Assembly: GCA_022457065.1 (NCBI GenBank)
Contig: JAJGBQ010000002.1
Location: forward strand, 4,898,001 to 4,962,000
From: Curvularia sp. ZM96
Lineage: Eukaryota > Ascomycota > Dothideomycetes > Pleosporales > Pleosporaceae
Direction of reading: 5' to 3'
DNA length: 64,000 nt
Made by a program: the position numbers and the translations under genes. This document shows, piece by piece, positions 34,135 to 45,535 of this stretch (position 1 is its first letter; each line of letters starts with the position of its first letter). The notes below the pieces were generated by a model. The model was not told the DNA's origin. It worked only from the letters and a program-made list of their open reading frames with translations, and ran no database searches.

Positions 34135-37100
34135 TTAGTCGCAGATCCCGCGGATGACCATGCATGAATATGCTTCCATTACCCCTGCTGCTTCCATTTC
34201 GAAGCAAACAACTTTGTGTTCTTGCTTCAATCTCTTTCGCTCCGCAACTGATAGTTATCTGGAGTTAGTTGCTTGATGCAATAGTACCAAAATGCACAAA
34301 AGGTGAATCGCGCAATCGAAAAGCTGCTTTACCCCGTTTGGCGCGCGAGATAACATGCTCTCTGTCACAACAGTTCTTGCAGTCGTCAGATCGAGTGCCT
34401 TGATGCTTATACGTGTCTGCGAAGAGACTATCACATGTGGCCCCTGGATCGTCGTATTGGTTCTTCCGCCTTTCATCAAGCTTGAGACGCATTTGTTGCA
34501 AGACTTGGGTAATGTTCTGGAAACAACCTTTCGCACGGAATTTGTTGATAGCAGCCATCAAGTTGTGATGAATGCCGTTGGTATGTCCATGAAAGTGGAG
34601 ATGTCCTGAATCTTTCCATGCGCCTTTGTCATACTGGATAACCCCTCCATGCTTGCGTCGTGGATAGCTGACAACCACGTCTCCCAGCACGACCTCTGCG
34701 GATCCATGACGGGGCACGCCGCCAGCCATAGCCCCAACAAGGAAGTATTTGATATCGGGAAACCCAGCACTCACCTTGGCGGCAAGAATTGCAGCATTGC
34801 TAAGTCCCATATTTGTCGGGACTCCGATGACAACGTCGTGCTTCCCAATTCAACCACCCAGATAGTAAACATTGTCATATTGAACTTCGTCTTGGGGATA
34901 CTCTTCGTCCATAACAAGTCTCGCAGCTTCTTTCTCCAGAGGAAGAGGAGATATCCATCCGATTGTGAACCGATGGTTTCTTATTGTGGGTTTTGTTGAT
35001 TCATTTAGTCCTTTGGATGACAAGTCCTTCTTTGCCCTTTTATACCAGTCGGTCTGCGGCATAGCCGATACTTTTTCGCGGTTGAACTCGTTCTCCATAT
35101 CTCCTATAGCTGACGAACACTCGCCGTTTGCATGGCCCTGAATGTTGATAAGCCTCGTTTCCTTCTGAATATTGAAATACTTACTGCCATAGAAGTACTG
35201 GAAGAAAGCTTTCTGGTGGACGTGGCTGACGTGTCTAGAACAGCCTCGAACTGGTTATTAGCCGATGTCGCGGATAACGAGTCCAAACTAGGCCCTATTC
35301 CGCTATCGTAGCAAGTCAGGTTAACGCTTTGGTGAGTTGATGTTGACTGAGACATTCTGAGGTTACTGAGTCTCTCAAGATTCTGAGGATTATGGCCAAA
35401 AATCACAGCACCGTCAGGTGCAAGTGAACCAAGGTTTTGAAGAGCCATGTCGTTGATCTCGAATTTGCCCTTAGGAATAAGGATTTGAATTCGATCAGAA
35501 TGCCGTTTCGCGTTCTCACCCACACACAGACACGCTTCGAAAATATGATCGGGTTTGTGCCAGTAAATGTTGTCGAATAGTCTTAAAAGACCGCCTTTGG
35601 TGCTCCCTTCTCTCTGCTGAATTCTCTTGATATCAGAGACGCAGACAGTCAGGTGGTTTTCCCCTGTCAGAACTTTATCCCAAAATGAGCACGCTGTCCG
35701 GTTCTCAGCAGGCCTGATTAGTTCGCCAAAGCCGCTGCCAAACAGATTAATGGCATGAATAGCCTTAGCAAAGTCAACTCAGCCTCTGCCTCTTGCAGGG
35801 AGCTCAGTGATGCGAGGTTTTATGCGTTCCTCAGCCATCGCTACAGCGTTGAAGTTAAATCCTTCAAGCTGCTGAGGGGGTATATCGCTGCTCTCTGCTT
35901 TGCCCTGGTGGCTTGCAATTTGCTCTAAGATATGCAAGATGTCTTCGACTCTGTCTTTGAGACACTCCGTTGGTTCGTACAATTTGATCTTTTTGTTAGT
36001 TTCATTTATGAGAACCCAGATAGCAGCCGCTTTGACCGTCTTAGTCGGAGGTGCTACTTCCATGTTATTTGATCTGAAGAGAAAGTGATTGGAGAAGTCG
36101 TCCTGCTGGCTAAACCTCAAGGATGCTCGGACTAGGTGTAACAACGAGCTTGCGCCATCAAACGTCCAGGCCCGACGATCTTCGGCGTCAAATAAGACAA
36201 TAAACTTCTCAGAAATCCACTTAAGTCGCTTGACGTACTGATCTCCTACGTTACGGTTCGGTATGTCATTGAAACCCAGAGCGAAACTTTCAGAAGCAGC
36301 AGTAAACTTTTTGCTTGTTATTATCTTCCTCAGGAGACGGTCACCATCATACGGTGTCTCGAGCCCCGACCAGCCAATGTCGTAATCAGCTTCTGCACCT
36401 CCTGAGAAGTATTGTGTTAGCAGATACCATGGTCATCATACTGGAGAGCGATTCCTACCCGCATGGCTTCTTGCAGACGCACACCAGCCAATGATATGAC
36501 GAGACTTCTCTACATCAAAAATAACAATGCTACCTAAGCCGTCTCCAGGGAGGGTTTGAGCTCGAGGATCTGTGTAAGATATGTGACTTCCATCCTCATT
36601 AGTGAGCACATGCCATGTCACAACATGTTCTTCATGCTTCGTGGGCACCAGCATGGTGCAAAATCCCTTGATAAACGGCTTTCCGTCAAAGATAGTAATT
36701 GTCCGTGCTTGGCATAATGCCATCATCAGGAAAATGGGGATGTCTAGGCCTGTGTTGCTCCGAGGCCTTCACCATATCGGATAGCCAGTGACAACAACCG
36801 AGTTTCTGAACAGGTGTTGCCAACATCGTCCGTTTACAGCGGGTGTTTGTTCTTTACCTCTTTCAAGCGCATACTGAATGGTACAAGAAAAAAGGGGATG
36901 TTCCGTTACTTCCGATTTTGGGTATGAGTTGTCGTTTCGGAAGACAAATGGTGTGCAGTAAGCGACCTCAGATTCAAATGGGGAGGACCGAAGAGCGGCA
37001 CTGAGCCACGCAAACTGTTCCCCAACTTCAGCAATTGAGTATGCTGTTCCAAGAACTTGAACCATAAATTGAGACTCTTGACTCCAGGCAGTGACTTGAG

Positions 37101-37654
37101 CGCCGCTGAGCAATTTGCCTATTGGGGCATTGTCAGATTCATGGTCAACGCCAGGCTAAGCGTTAAATCTTACATTGATGCTGGTGCCCCGGTCCACTGC
37201 TAAGAACATTCTTCAACAGAAGAAGTATGTCTTTTGCGGCTGAAGGCTAGATCTGAGAAAGATATTCGAAGCATGTCTGCGCTTGAGCGTCTTGAGCAGA
37301 TCCTGTCAACGTGATGACTTTCCCAACCACCTCTTCAGGCTCCTCTTCATACATCTGTTCTTTGAGAAACTCGAGAGGATTCCAATCCATTACTAACCGT
37401 AGGGTATGAGTTTTTGCTCGTGTCTTACCAATACCTACAGTATTGCGTGCTGGGAGCAGCCGTAGAATATCATACCTGACTGCCACCATACAATTTGGTT
37501 GTGATGGAACCGGGAACAGCTCCTTTCGTAACCTTTCGAGGAGCATTTTATATGCAGGAGTTCTTGTAGCAAAAGCACTATAACTCAGTTCTGTAGGGAT
37601 CGAAGTGTCTTTGCCACCGTCTTTAGACTTCTCATCCGAGCCTTGGCTTGTCAA
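34135..37654 (-). pseudogene. Broken Pfs/nucleoside-phosphorylase-domain protein of the NLR-like class
   Basis: A long conserved fungal module of unknown function reads from ATG 37654 (YDILRLLPARNT, LVMDWNPLEFLKEQ, GKVITLTGSAQDAQA, SIAEVGEQFAWL, KPFIKGFCTMLVPTK, LLHLVRASL). It is followed by a PNP_UDP domain (RFTIGWISPLPLEKEAA, HDVVIGVPTNMG, LGDVVVSYP, VVCFEMEAAG, VIRGICD). In-frame stops lie at 37249-37247, 36771-36769, 35781-35779, 34852-34850, 34267-34265 and 34137-34135. Frame breaks occur near 35225 and 34255. At least two stops (37249 and 35781) replace an expected Trp. Two normal introns can still be seen (about 37176-37126 and 36460-36395). In such proteins the phosphorylase domain is thought to sense or cleave nucleosides. 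Loss of function is clear. Confidence 0.82.
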
Positions 37655-37935
37655 CGTGCTAGTAGTTACTTAGAACTTGGCAGGGTCTGCCTGCTCTTCT
37701 GGAAACACTCTATTCAATGTGAACTTGTCCTCCAGTTCTTCGTCTTTCGACCGATTTCTTTGCCTGTTCCAACTACTGATCTTTGGATGCACTGAGACGG
37801 AATTAGAGGCAACACCCCGGCTCAGATAAAGTCTTTCGAGAGAAACTTCTAAGAAACGTTGAGAAATACTCCTAATATTGATATAGGTAAGTAAAATGGA
37901 AATAATAGTAGTCCATGTACAGGTTTTGAGGGCTC
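37655..37935. other. Intergenic gap between two pseudogenes
   Basis: About 280 bases, AT-rich at 37850-37910. Nothing is supported here beyond flanking untranslated sequence. Confidence 0.4.
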
Positions 37936-40900
37936 TCAGTCTTCGTTCTTGTCTACGAAAATCATGACATTTTGGTGCAATTGAGTTTTCGAGATGTGTC
38001 CAATATCTAGAGCAAAAGCGCGAAGGAACTCAGGAAATATCACCTTGACCCACAATATATTGTAGTCATCAGGATTCTCAAGGAAGAATTGGTCAGACAT
38101 GTCCTCAGCCAAGTGAGAAATGTTGATATCCCGTGCTGAGTCTGATGAGTTGAATGTATCCGAGGAAGCCGTACCGATGTCTTCCGAGTCCAAAGTGCTT
38201 AGACATCTCGTCCCGATTTGCTCGATTGAAAAGTTCGTCTTATCGGTGACATTTGTTTGCTCAGGTGTGACGTTAGAAAGCGTTTCATGATCGTCATCGC
38301 CTTCGAAAGTAGAAAGGTTGATTTTCATTGCACGACTGCTCCAGGAGATTTCGGTAATTCTTCTCAGTAGCAGTGATAATATCGATTTTCTGTGTGCGAG
38401 GGGAACTTTCCTGTTTTTGAACAGCAATGCAACATCGGCGTCGAGCTTGTGTGTATCAGTTAGCATTTGGACCACTAACTTGTGTCCTCCGCGTGCCGCC
38501 AACATTAGTGATGTCTCTCTATTATGGTCCTTGCAGGTGACATCAACTCTGCCAGTCTCAAGCAGCATCCTGACCACAGTTACACGTCCTCTTTGTGCTG
38601 CAAACATTAAAGGCGTTCGCTCTAAACAATCTACTGTATTGACGTCAATAGTATCATTTCCAAGAAGCGCTGAGACTATGCCCTTGAACCCAAATTTCGC
38701 CGAGTACGAAAGTACAGTCCTTTCTTTCGAGAATAGAAGATGATTCCAGATCTCTGACTGACTCAGTTCCATGAAGTAATCATTGTCATCGACTTTGAGA
38801 ATCGCTTGTAGCGCCTGTTGGCTTCGAGTGGCTATAGCAGCAAAGACGAGGCATCCGTAACACTCGTCTTCGATCTCCAGACCTGAGAAGGGACTTGGAT
38901 ATGCTTTGATGAGCTCTGGCATATTTCATTCCCTGAGTATGTACAAAAGGCTCACGTTTTCTGGGTAAACCCGTAGCCTAGACCTCGCGAAAAGGTTGTG
39001 TAGCCACACCCACTTAGTGAGTGGAAATGTCTCAAGAAATCTTTTTTTGAGACACGCCGCCTGATTGCGCTGCATTTGAATGAGAAAGCAAGTTTCTGAC
39101 CGCGTACTCCATGAACGGGAACGCTTTACAGATTCTTCTGAGAGGTTCCTTGGACTCCTGAGCTGACATTTCCCTCCGGCTTTTATCAATATCTAGCGAA
39201 CTGAAGATGTCTATGTCTATATGGCCAAGACAGCATTGCTTCAGCCTTTCATGGATCTGACCCTGCGGATTGTCATTGAGGTCAGATCTGATGAATTTGA
39301 GACTAGAAAGTTCCAAGAGGAATTGCCGCACCGATTCGTGGATGTATCGGGATTCTCGAGATCCATCTTTTGTGGCATGCATCAGTCCTTGAGGCACTTC
39401 AGTAATGAACTGCTCTTCTATATCCATCGATGTCTCTGAACCCCACATCGATTTCGTGTCCGGGCCACTGATGGCGAAATACATCTCTTTGGGACTCAGT
39501 GGGCGCTTGGCGAAAAGCACCAACAGGAAATACAGCTTTTCAACATCTTAATCTAATTCGGGTGACAGCAAAAATTTGAATAGTTTGTGTAGGTCGGTTG
39601 GAATCTCCAGCAGTCTCTGCCAGAGACAGTCAGTTCCATTTTGATCAAGCTCCCTGTTCAGAACAACTACGGCCAGAACAACCCACAGGAAGATCCCTGA
39701 CGGCATCTCTTGCATTTGGCTTCTGGCCCGATCTGCGAGCTCGTCGTTTCCAATCCTTAACCTATCTTTCATGTAATTTGCAATCGCTTGAGTGTGCCCT
39801 TGCTGGGCTTCTAGCACCACCTCGAGTCCGTCGTTGAAAGAGATCGGAGAAGGATATTCGCTCGACAGGCAAACTTGAAACCTAGTTCCGCACGACTCAG
39901 CAACAGCGTGAACATCCTCAAAGAACTTGATCATGTCTCTTGCCTGGTCATGTGTGCATTCGTCTACTGCGTCGATGAAACAAAGTATTGGGCCGGACCT
40001 CCGTATAATTTCTTTTAATAGCCTCTCAAGTGCTTTAATTGTCCATTGGCTGCCTAGTTCGCCGTTCGGCTTTGAGATATTGAGCGTATGGAAAACTTCC
40101 TGGAGAGCGCGATTCCCCTCAAGCAGTTGCGCTGATAGTGATCTATATGCTCCAGCGATAGGGCTTTTGCGATAACTACTTCGTGATCCAAAGAATAAGG
40201 AGACTGTTTTGATGTCCTCTGTCCATTCGTGGGCGTGGCTGAGAAGAAATTTCATCAAAGTAGATTTCCCCGTACCTAGCTTCCCCTTGATTTGTAGGAT
40301 CCAGTGTTTTTCCTTTTCTGGCGTTGTGTCGAGCCATTTGAAGTACTCAGGCGTGTGCAATAGCCATTCACATGTCTGAGGGCGTGCGTTTTCGACACCC
40401 AATTAGCTTGCATCGATTTCGGAAAACCGTAATGAGTCCATCAATGCCTGCTTTTGTTCATTACTCAAAAATGGAGTATGAACTTCTGGGAAAGCTCCAT
40501 ACAACATCCTAAGCGGCGCCGGTGCGCTGAGCCATCTTTTCTTGGCAAGAACCGGTATTGAAACACGAAGCGTAGAGTATTCTTTATCCTCCTTACGGGT
40601 AGTTTTGTATGATTCAGCCGATCTTTGCTGTTCATACGTGTTGAGTTGTAGCAATGTCTTTTCATGAAGAGAACTGCTACGAACAGCTCTTATCTCTTCA
40701 AGAATTTTCGCCATGGAGGTTTGGTTGCCAAGATACATCCCCTCACGAGAAAAGAATTCGATTGATGCGGATGCGAGCAGATATGGTCTATTCAAAGCAT
40801 AGTTAAACCAACTGCTATTTCTCAAGTCTGATTTCGATTCAGCTAAGCTAAAGAGCTGTTGCTTGAAAGGGTTGCGCGAAACGTCAGATAGATATACGTA

Positions 40901-41215
40901 GCATTTCTCTGCATTCTGATACCAGGAGAGCATCGATTCCATTGCGTGTTGTAACTCCGTTCTGTTGGACCTGTCTATGCAGCAGGTATCTATCCAGCAA
41001 AAGGCGAGGCGGTCTCTTGCAGCTTGTTCGACGCAAAAGCGAACCTTCTGGTAACCCGGCTTATCTTTGTCCTTGCCGTCCATTGCGTCTTGAAAAGTAT
41101 ACTCATTGTCGTCTGCCTCCCATGTGTGTGACAGTATCGCATATTGTGGGATGTCTTCTTCTCCACGTTCGACAAGGCTGAACTCGTGGTCATCGTTCAG
41201 CTGCAAGAGCCACAT
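37936..41215 (-). pseudogene. Broken HET-NACHT-ankyrin NLR (vegetative-incompatibility type)
   Basis: From ATG 41215: a HET domain (YAILSHTWEADDNEYTF, CWIDTCCIDRSN), a NACHT NTPase (ILQIKGKLGTGKSTLMKFLL with the P-loop, ILCFIDAVDECTHDQ with Walker B, SGIFLWVVLAV), a winged-helix-like part (KLYFLLVLFAKRPLSPKEM) and at least three ankyrin repeats (ERTPLMFAAQRGRVTVVRML, ETSLMLAARGGH). The parts share one long frame, broken by TAA at 40405-40403, TAA at 39550-39548 and TGA at 38928-38926, plus a one-base shift in an A7 run (T7 on +, 39042-39048). No intron explains these without deleting conserved sequence. The NLR class triggers programmed cell death after non-self contact in HET-E/HET-D relatives. 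The about 170 C-terminal residues after the ankyrins are not recognised. Confidence 0.85.
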
Positions 41216-41664
41216 TAAGAAGGGGTGAACGTTTGAAGTAGGAGGTCAACGTGGAAAGCGATAGATTTCATATGTGTTGATTAGTGGGGAGATTGCGCTC
41301 TTCAGAGACTGTGTGGGCAGGATTTTGTGTGTGTTGAGTGAGATCAGGCTGAAGGTAGTAGCTGAGCAGCGATGTGGTATCACGTGAATAGTTAGCTTTA
41401 CGTCACGCATAGTTTGATAAATAATAAGGATGCATCTTTCTCGGTATCTGATAAGAGATCGAAACAACAACAACAGAGATTTCTGTGTGTAACCATGTGG
41501 CGCGCTAGCATCACGTGACTGATAGAACCTAGGTATGCACTACCTCTGCTGTCTCTGACGACGCCAAGACTGTTCTTCTGCTTTTGTCCGTGCCCTTTTA
41601 ACAGACCAATTTCGCCTCCCTCCTGCACATCATTCCCAAGCAATTCATGTACAAATCTCTCAAA
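41216..41664. promoter_or_regulatory. Divergent intergenic region with two TCACGTGA palindromes
   Basis: 449 bases between the NLR pseudogene and the nitrilase gene. TCACGTGA occurs at 41380-41387 and 41511-41518. This is the E-box palindrome bound by Cbf1/USF-type bHLH factors in fungi, which makes a regulatory role for the nitrilase gene possible. Confidence 0.45.
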
Positions 41665-42644
41665 ATGACTCGCGCAGTATGTCGTCGTCGTCTTCCATGT
41701 TCTTCACTGTATCATTCATCCGCGAAGTACTGATACTTGCGTAGGCAGTCGGCCAAATGCGCTCCACAGCGTCTATGGCCTCAAACCTAACCCAGGCCCA
41801 ATCTCTCTGCCGCAAAGCCTATGAAGCAGGCGCAAAAGCTCTCTTCCTGCCAGAAGTCAATCCGCCTACATCGCACTCGCCCTAGTCACATGACTAACCC
41901 ACCTTCCTCCAGGCGGCAGACTATATCACCACCTCTGGAGGCCTCAAACTTTGCAAACCCGTCACAAGCTCTGAATTCGTGCTCGGCTTGCAAGCCTCGG
42001 CTAAACAATACAACCTCGCCATCTCCGTCGGCATCCATGAGCCAACAGCTGACGCACGGAAAGTAAAAAACACGCTCATCTGGATCACTCCCGAGGGCGA
42101 AATCACGCACCGTTATCAGAAACTGCACCTGTTCGATATGGACGTCAAGGATGGCCCGCAAATGAAAGAATCGGACGGCGTCGAGCGCGGTATCCATCTT
42201 GGCGACCCTTTCGATAGCCCCGTCGGCAGAATAGGCATGCAGATATGCTTTGATTTGCGGTTTCCTGAACCTGGGCTTGCGTTGAGAAGGCGAGGTGCTC
42301 AGGTGCTGCTGTATCCTGCGGCTTTTACTACGCCCACTGGCAAAGCGGGGCACTGGGAGATTTTGTTGCGCGCCCGTGCAATTGAAACGCAAAGTTATGT
42401 TATTGCCGCTGCGCAGGTGGGTGTGCATGATGACGAAGGCAAGAGGCGGAGTTATGGACACAGCATGATTGTGGATCCGTGGGGGAAAATTGTCGCTGAG
42501 CTTGGGGGCGACGAAGGCAAAGATGAAAAATGGGAAGGCGAAGGTGAGATTGCAGTCGCAGAGCTGGATCTTGAGTACGTGGAGAATCTAAGAAAGGATG
42601 TACCCATGACACGGAGAACAGACGTTTATGCAGATATTTCCTAG
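41665..42644 (+). CDS. Carbon-nitrogen hydrolase, NIT1/NIT2 (deaminated glutathione amidase) type
   Basis: Exons 41665-41676, 41745-41855 and 41913-42644; introns 41677-41744 and 41856-41912. Product 284 aa from CAAAATG at 41665; an in-frame ATG at 41647 would add six residues. The catalytic triad is visible: Glu41 (FLPE, last codon of exon 2), Lys111 (RYQKLHLFD) and Cys153 (GMQICFDLRFPE). The start AVGQMRSTA and HSMIVDPWGK are typical of the Nit1/Nit2 branch. These enzymes hydrolyse deaminated glutathione or omega-amidase substrates (metabolite repair). The second donor GTCAAT is unusual but gives the only reading that joins Glu41 to AADYI. It is intact within the accessory region. Confidence 0.87.
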
Positions 42645-42730
42645 GTTAATCTAGGCAGAGCTGAAAACGAACATGTACATGTACTTGAATCAAACCGAAT
42701 TGCAGCGCTCAGAAAACTATCATAAATTTT

Positions 42731-43705
42731 TCACACATCAGCAAACTCCAAATTCTTCCCTTCTAACAGCTGTTCCTTGCCACCAAGACTCAGATATGCC
42801 AAAGGGTGATCAAACCTCTCAAGATCCTGCTCTACTCGTGCCCTTACATCGCTCAAATCATACTGCGTAAGTTCTGCCAGGCGCTCCAGGAGCACCGTGA
42901 ACAACGTTCTCTCCTTGTCCAACTCGTTTCTTTGCGGCCCCTGCGTCCTCGGCGGATCAAACTCTCCCTTTCCGTCCTCACACGGCCACTCCCAATCATG
43001 CGTGCCATGCTCATGATAGAAATTCAGTAGAGTTGTCTCTGAATCTGATCTATCATGGTATAGCAAGGTGTCTGAGATGAAACTGGGCCCGATACTCAGC
43101 GCTGCTTCGGCAAAGCAGAATTCAAGCTCATTCCGTAACTCAAGTTGATTGGCGTCCATGAAGCGCCCATATGTGCGCTGATTGATCCATCCTGAGCCGT
43201 GATACCGCGCTGATAGCGTCGCGTGGTGCAGAACAAGGTATATAGCAATCAGCGGATCTCTTTGCAGAGACCTGATGTAAGAGAGCTTGTCCTTATGCTT
43301 TTCAAGTGAAGATACGCGATATAGGAGCAGTAGCCCTGCATTTGCGAGGGATATATTATGCCGCAAAACAGCATTGAAGTTGTACTCGGAGCAAAGAGAG
43401 TCCATGACGTCGTCTAGGAGGTCGTAGCTTTGCACGCAGTCGGCGAGCCAGTCGATATTGAGGCTGCGCTTGCATGGAAAATCTGTTGCCGCATGGCGAA
43501 GCTCCTTTCGCATGAAATGGCGTGTAATCGATTGCTCATATGTGCCGAAGAGCGCGCGAAGCCTTGGATGTGCGTTCCGGAGAGCGGATATGAGCGTGCC
43601 CTTGTGGAAAGGAAGGTAATGAATTGTTTGCAGAACAAGTTCTGGAGGAATTTGAGGCGAGACAAGGAATTTGAAAGCAGCTGATGGATCAGAAATGGTA
43701 GCCAT
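42731..43705 (-). CDS. F-box-like hypothetical protein
   Basis: Single exon, 324 aa. The N-terminus IPPELVLQTIHYLPFHKGTL followed by a leucine/arginine-rich helix resembles a fungal F-box, the part that binds Skp1 in SCF ubiquitin ligases. The rest (residues 60-324) is alpha-helical in character with no domain I recognise. The 3' end lies 86 bases from the nitrilase stop, convergent. A role as SCF substrate adaptor is inference. Confidence 0.65.
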   Translation of the reverse strand: MATISDPSAAFKFLVSPQIPPELVLQTIHYLPFHKGTLISALRNAHPRLRALFGTYEQSITRHFMRKELRHAATDFPCKRSLNIDWLADCVQSYDLLDDVMDSLCSEYNFNAVLRHNISLANAGLLLLYRVSSLEKHKDKLSYIRSLQRDPLIAIYLVLHHATLSARYHGSGWINQRTYGRFMDANQLELRNELEFCFAEAALSIGPSFISDTLLYHDRSDSETTLLNFYHEHGTHDWEWPCEDGKGEFDPPRTQGPQRNELDKERTLFTVLLERLAELTQYDLSDVRARVEQDLERFDHPLAYLSLGGKEQLLEGKNLEFADV

Positions 43706-44472
43706 GTTGAAGACGTCGGAGGGAAGAGTTTATCTTCTTGTGGTATACCTTGAGAGTGTTATGTGAAGAGTGTAGAAGTAGAAATTAAGTGCACGACTGA
43801 ATCGCCGAGGGCGAAACTGCAGTATATATACGAACAAAAGGAACAGTGGAGAATTCAATGATTTTCATGAATTCTTTGAACCGTGGATAGAGCAAGTATT
43901 TGATTCACAGATACTTGCAGTCACAAGGACCGGGTGAAGACCGTGATGGATGACAGTGGGTACCATGATGGCGGGTCACCTCTTACGATAATATGCGCCG
44001 GTAGCGAGTACAGGCAACAGGATTCTGGTGGTATGTGTCGGTTTTTCCAATATTATATGATGACTTGTTGCAAGCTCAACTATGGTTCACGCACCGAGGA
44101 GTCAGCGCTCAATGGTTGGCGCGATTTGATTGCTGTATACACAATAATAACTAGGCTGCAGTATACGTCACAGCTATCTATAGGTGTAGAGACTCGGATG
44201 GAGGCTAATGCAGTCAAGAAGAAGATGGCGCAATATTAGGGCCGAAATGACGAACGTGTGGGGATGGGGGAGGCGAGGACGTGAAGTTGGCTATACCCAA
44301 CCCTCCCTTCTATCACAAATGCGCTACAGCGCTTTCTACAGCAAGGCAATAGAATTTGAACTTGAAGGTTTGTATCTGCGATTCATGCTCAAGCTTCAGA
44401 TTGCGCCATGACCCTGGGTATCGTGTAACTCCACAAATGAAATGCTTTATCCGCCTGAAGATGCCGCTCCGA
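43706..44472. other. Intergenic region, F-box-like / gankyrin
   Basis: About 770 bases. TATATATA lies near 43823-43830, about 120 bases before the F-box-like gene's start, in the right place for its promoter. No gene is seen. Confidence 0.45.
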
Positions 44473-45238
44473 CTAAACAAGCTCTATGCCCTCCCTCTCT
44501 GCCGCCTGCAGAATATAGCTTCTCGTCTTTGCATCTGGTGCCAGTTCTAACGGCAGATGACCATCGTTGTCCTTCTTGTCGAATTCGGCACCTAGAGTCA
44601 AGAGTAGCAATGCTGCATCTCCATGCCCCTCACTTATCGCATGATGGAGCGCTGTCATGCCGTCCATGTCTGTTGCGTTCAAAGGGCTCTTCGCATCAAT
44701 CAACGCTTTCATCATAGGCACGCTACCTACTGCCGCTGCACGATGAAGCGGCAGCTGTCCCCTTTTGTCTTTGACTCGCGCCGACGCTGGCGGCTTTTGC
44801 GCAAGTAACGTACGAGCGATATCGAGGTTGATTTTTGAGGCACAGAAATGCAGAGCCGTCTGACCATTGTTGTTCTTCGCATTCACGTCTGCATCCTTGG
44901 AGAGCAGCAAGTCTACAATTTGCTCAGAGTCTTTCCGTGAGCACGCCATCATCAGCGGGGTCCAGCCTGAGCCATCTGTAACGTCGGGGTCAAACGACTT
45001 TGTTTGTACGAGCGATTGTACGATCGGGAGGTGGTTATAAGAAACAGCCCAGTGTATTGGGAGGCGATCGTCTGGGTCGCGGAGGTTTGCAAGCTTTGGG
45101 TTGGCGGCAAGCAGAGAGTCGACGCGGGATGCTGGCATGGGTTAGACGATCACTCATGTGGGAGAGGGAATAGTTGGACGGACCTTGGCCTTCTCGGCAA
45201 GCCTCGTGGATGGCATACTTGGCCTTGTATTCTTCCAT
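44473..45238 (-). CDS. NAS6: Gankyrin-type proteasome assembly chaperone (Nas6/PSMD10)
   Basis: Exons 45238-45184 and 45131-44473; the intron 45183-45132 (GTCCGT..CCAG, branch CTAAC) joins CREGQ to ASRVDSLL. Product 237 aa. It is almost wholly ankyrin repeats: DRLPIHWAVSYNHLPIVQSL, GWTPLMMACSRKDSEQIVDL, GQTALHFCASKINLDIART, GQLPLHRAAAVGSVPMM, MTALHHAISEGHGDAALLL and GHLPLELA. The length and six- to seven-repeat build match Nas6/gankyrin, which binds the Rpt3 ATPase and helps assemble the 19S particle. Another short ankyrin protein cannot be fully excluded. Confidence 0.8.
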
Positions 45239-45535
45239 GACAGTGACTGATCCCAATGTTTAGACTAACACTTTGATGGGAACTGACAAGGCGGGTGCGT
45301 ACAGTACGTGCTGAAGCAACGCGATGAAATGTCCCGCCACGACCGAGGCATGGATACTGCCAGGCGGTGAGATTTTAGCGCCAATGAGGTCATGAAATTT
45401 ACTCATGGTACATCTTTCTTGACTTTACATTATCGTCTATCAGCTCTTCCTGAAAGATGCATTACGAACGGCGGACGCGCCACTCCAGACCAGGGCTTTT
45501 TTTGTTGGCGGCGGATCAACAAGTTTAGAAGATTT

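Noticed and set aside
34250..34300. A 29- or 40-base intron to bypass the TAA after TIASSN
   Set aside because: Too short for this genome's introns (about 48 bases and more), and it would delete the conserved IASSN motif of the phosphorylase domain.
40403..41215. Treating the HET part, NACHT part and ankyrin part of the NLR as separate genes
   Set aside because: The parts share one frame with conserved linker sequence across the stops, so a single broken gene fits better.
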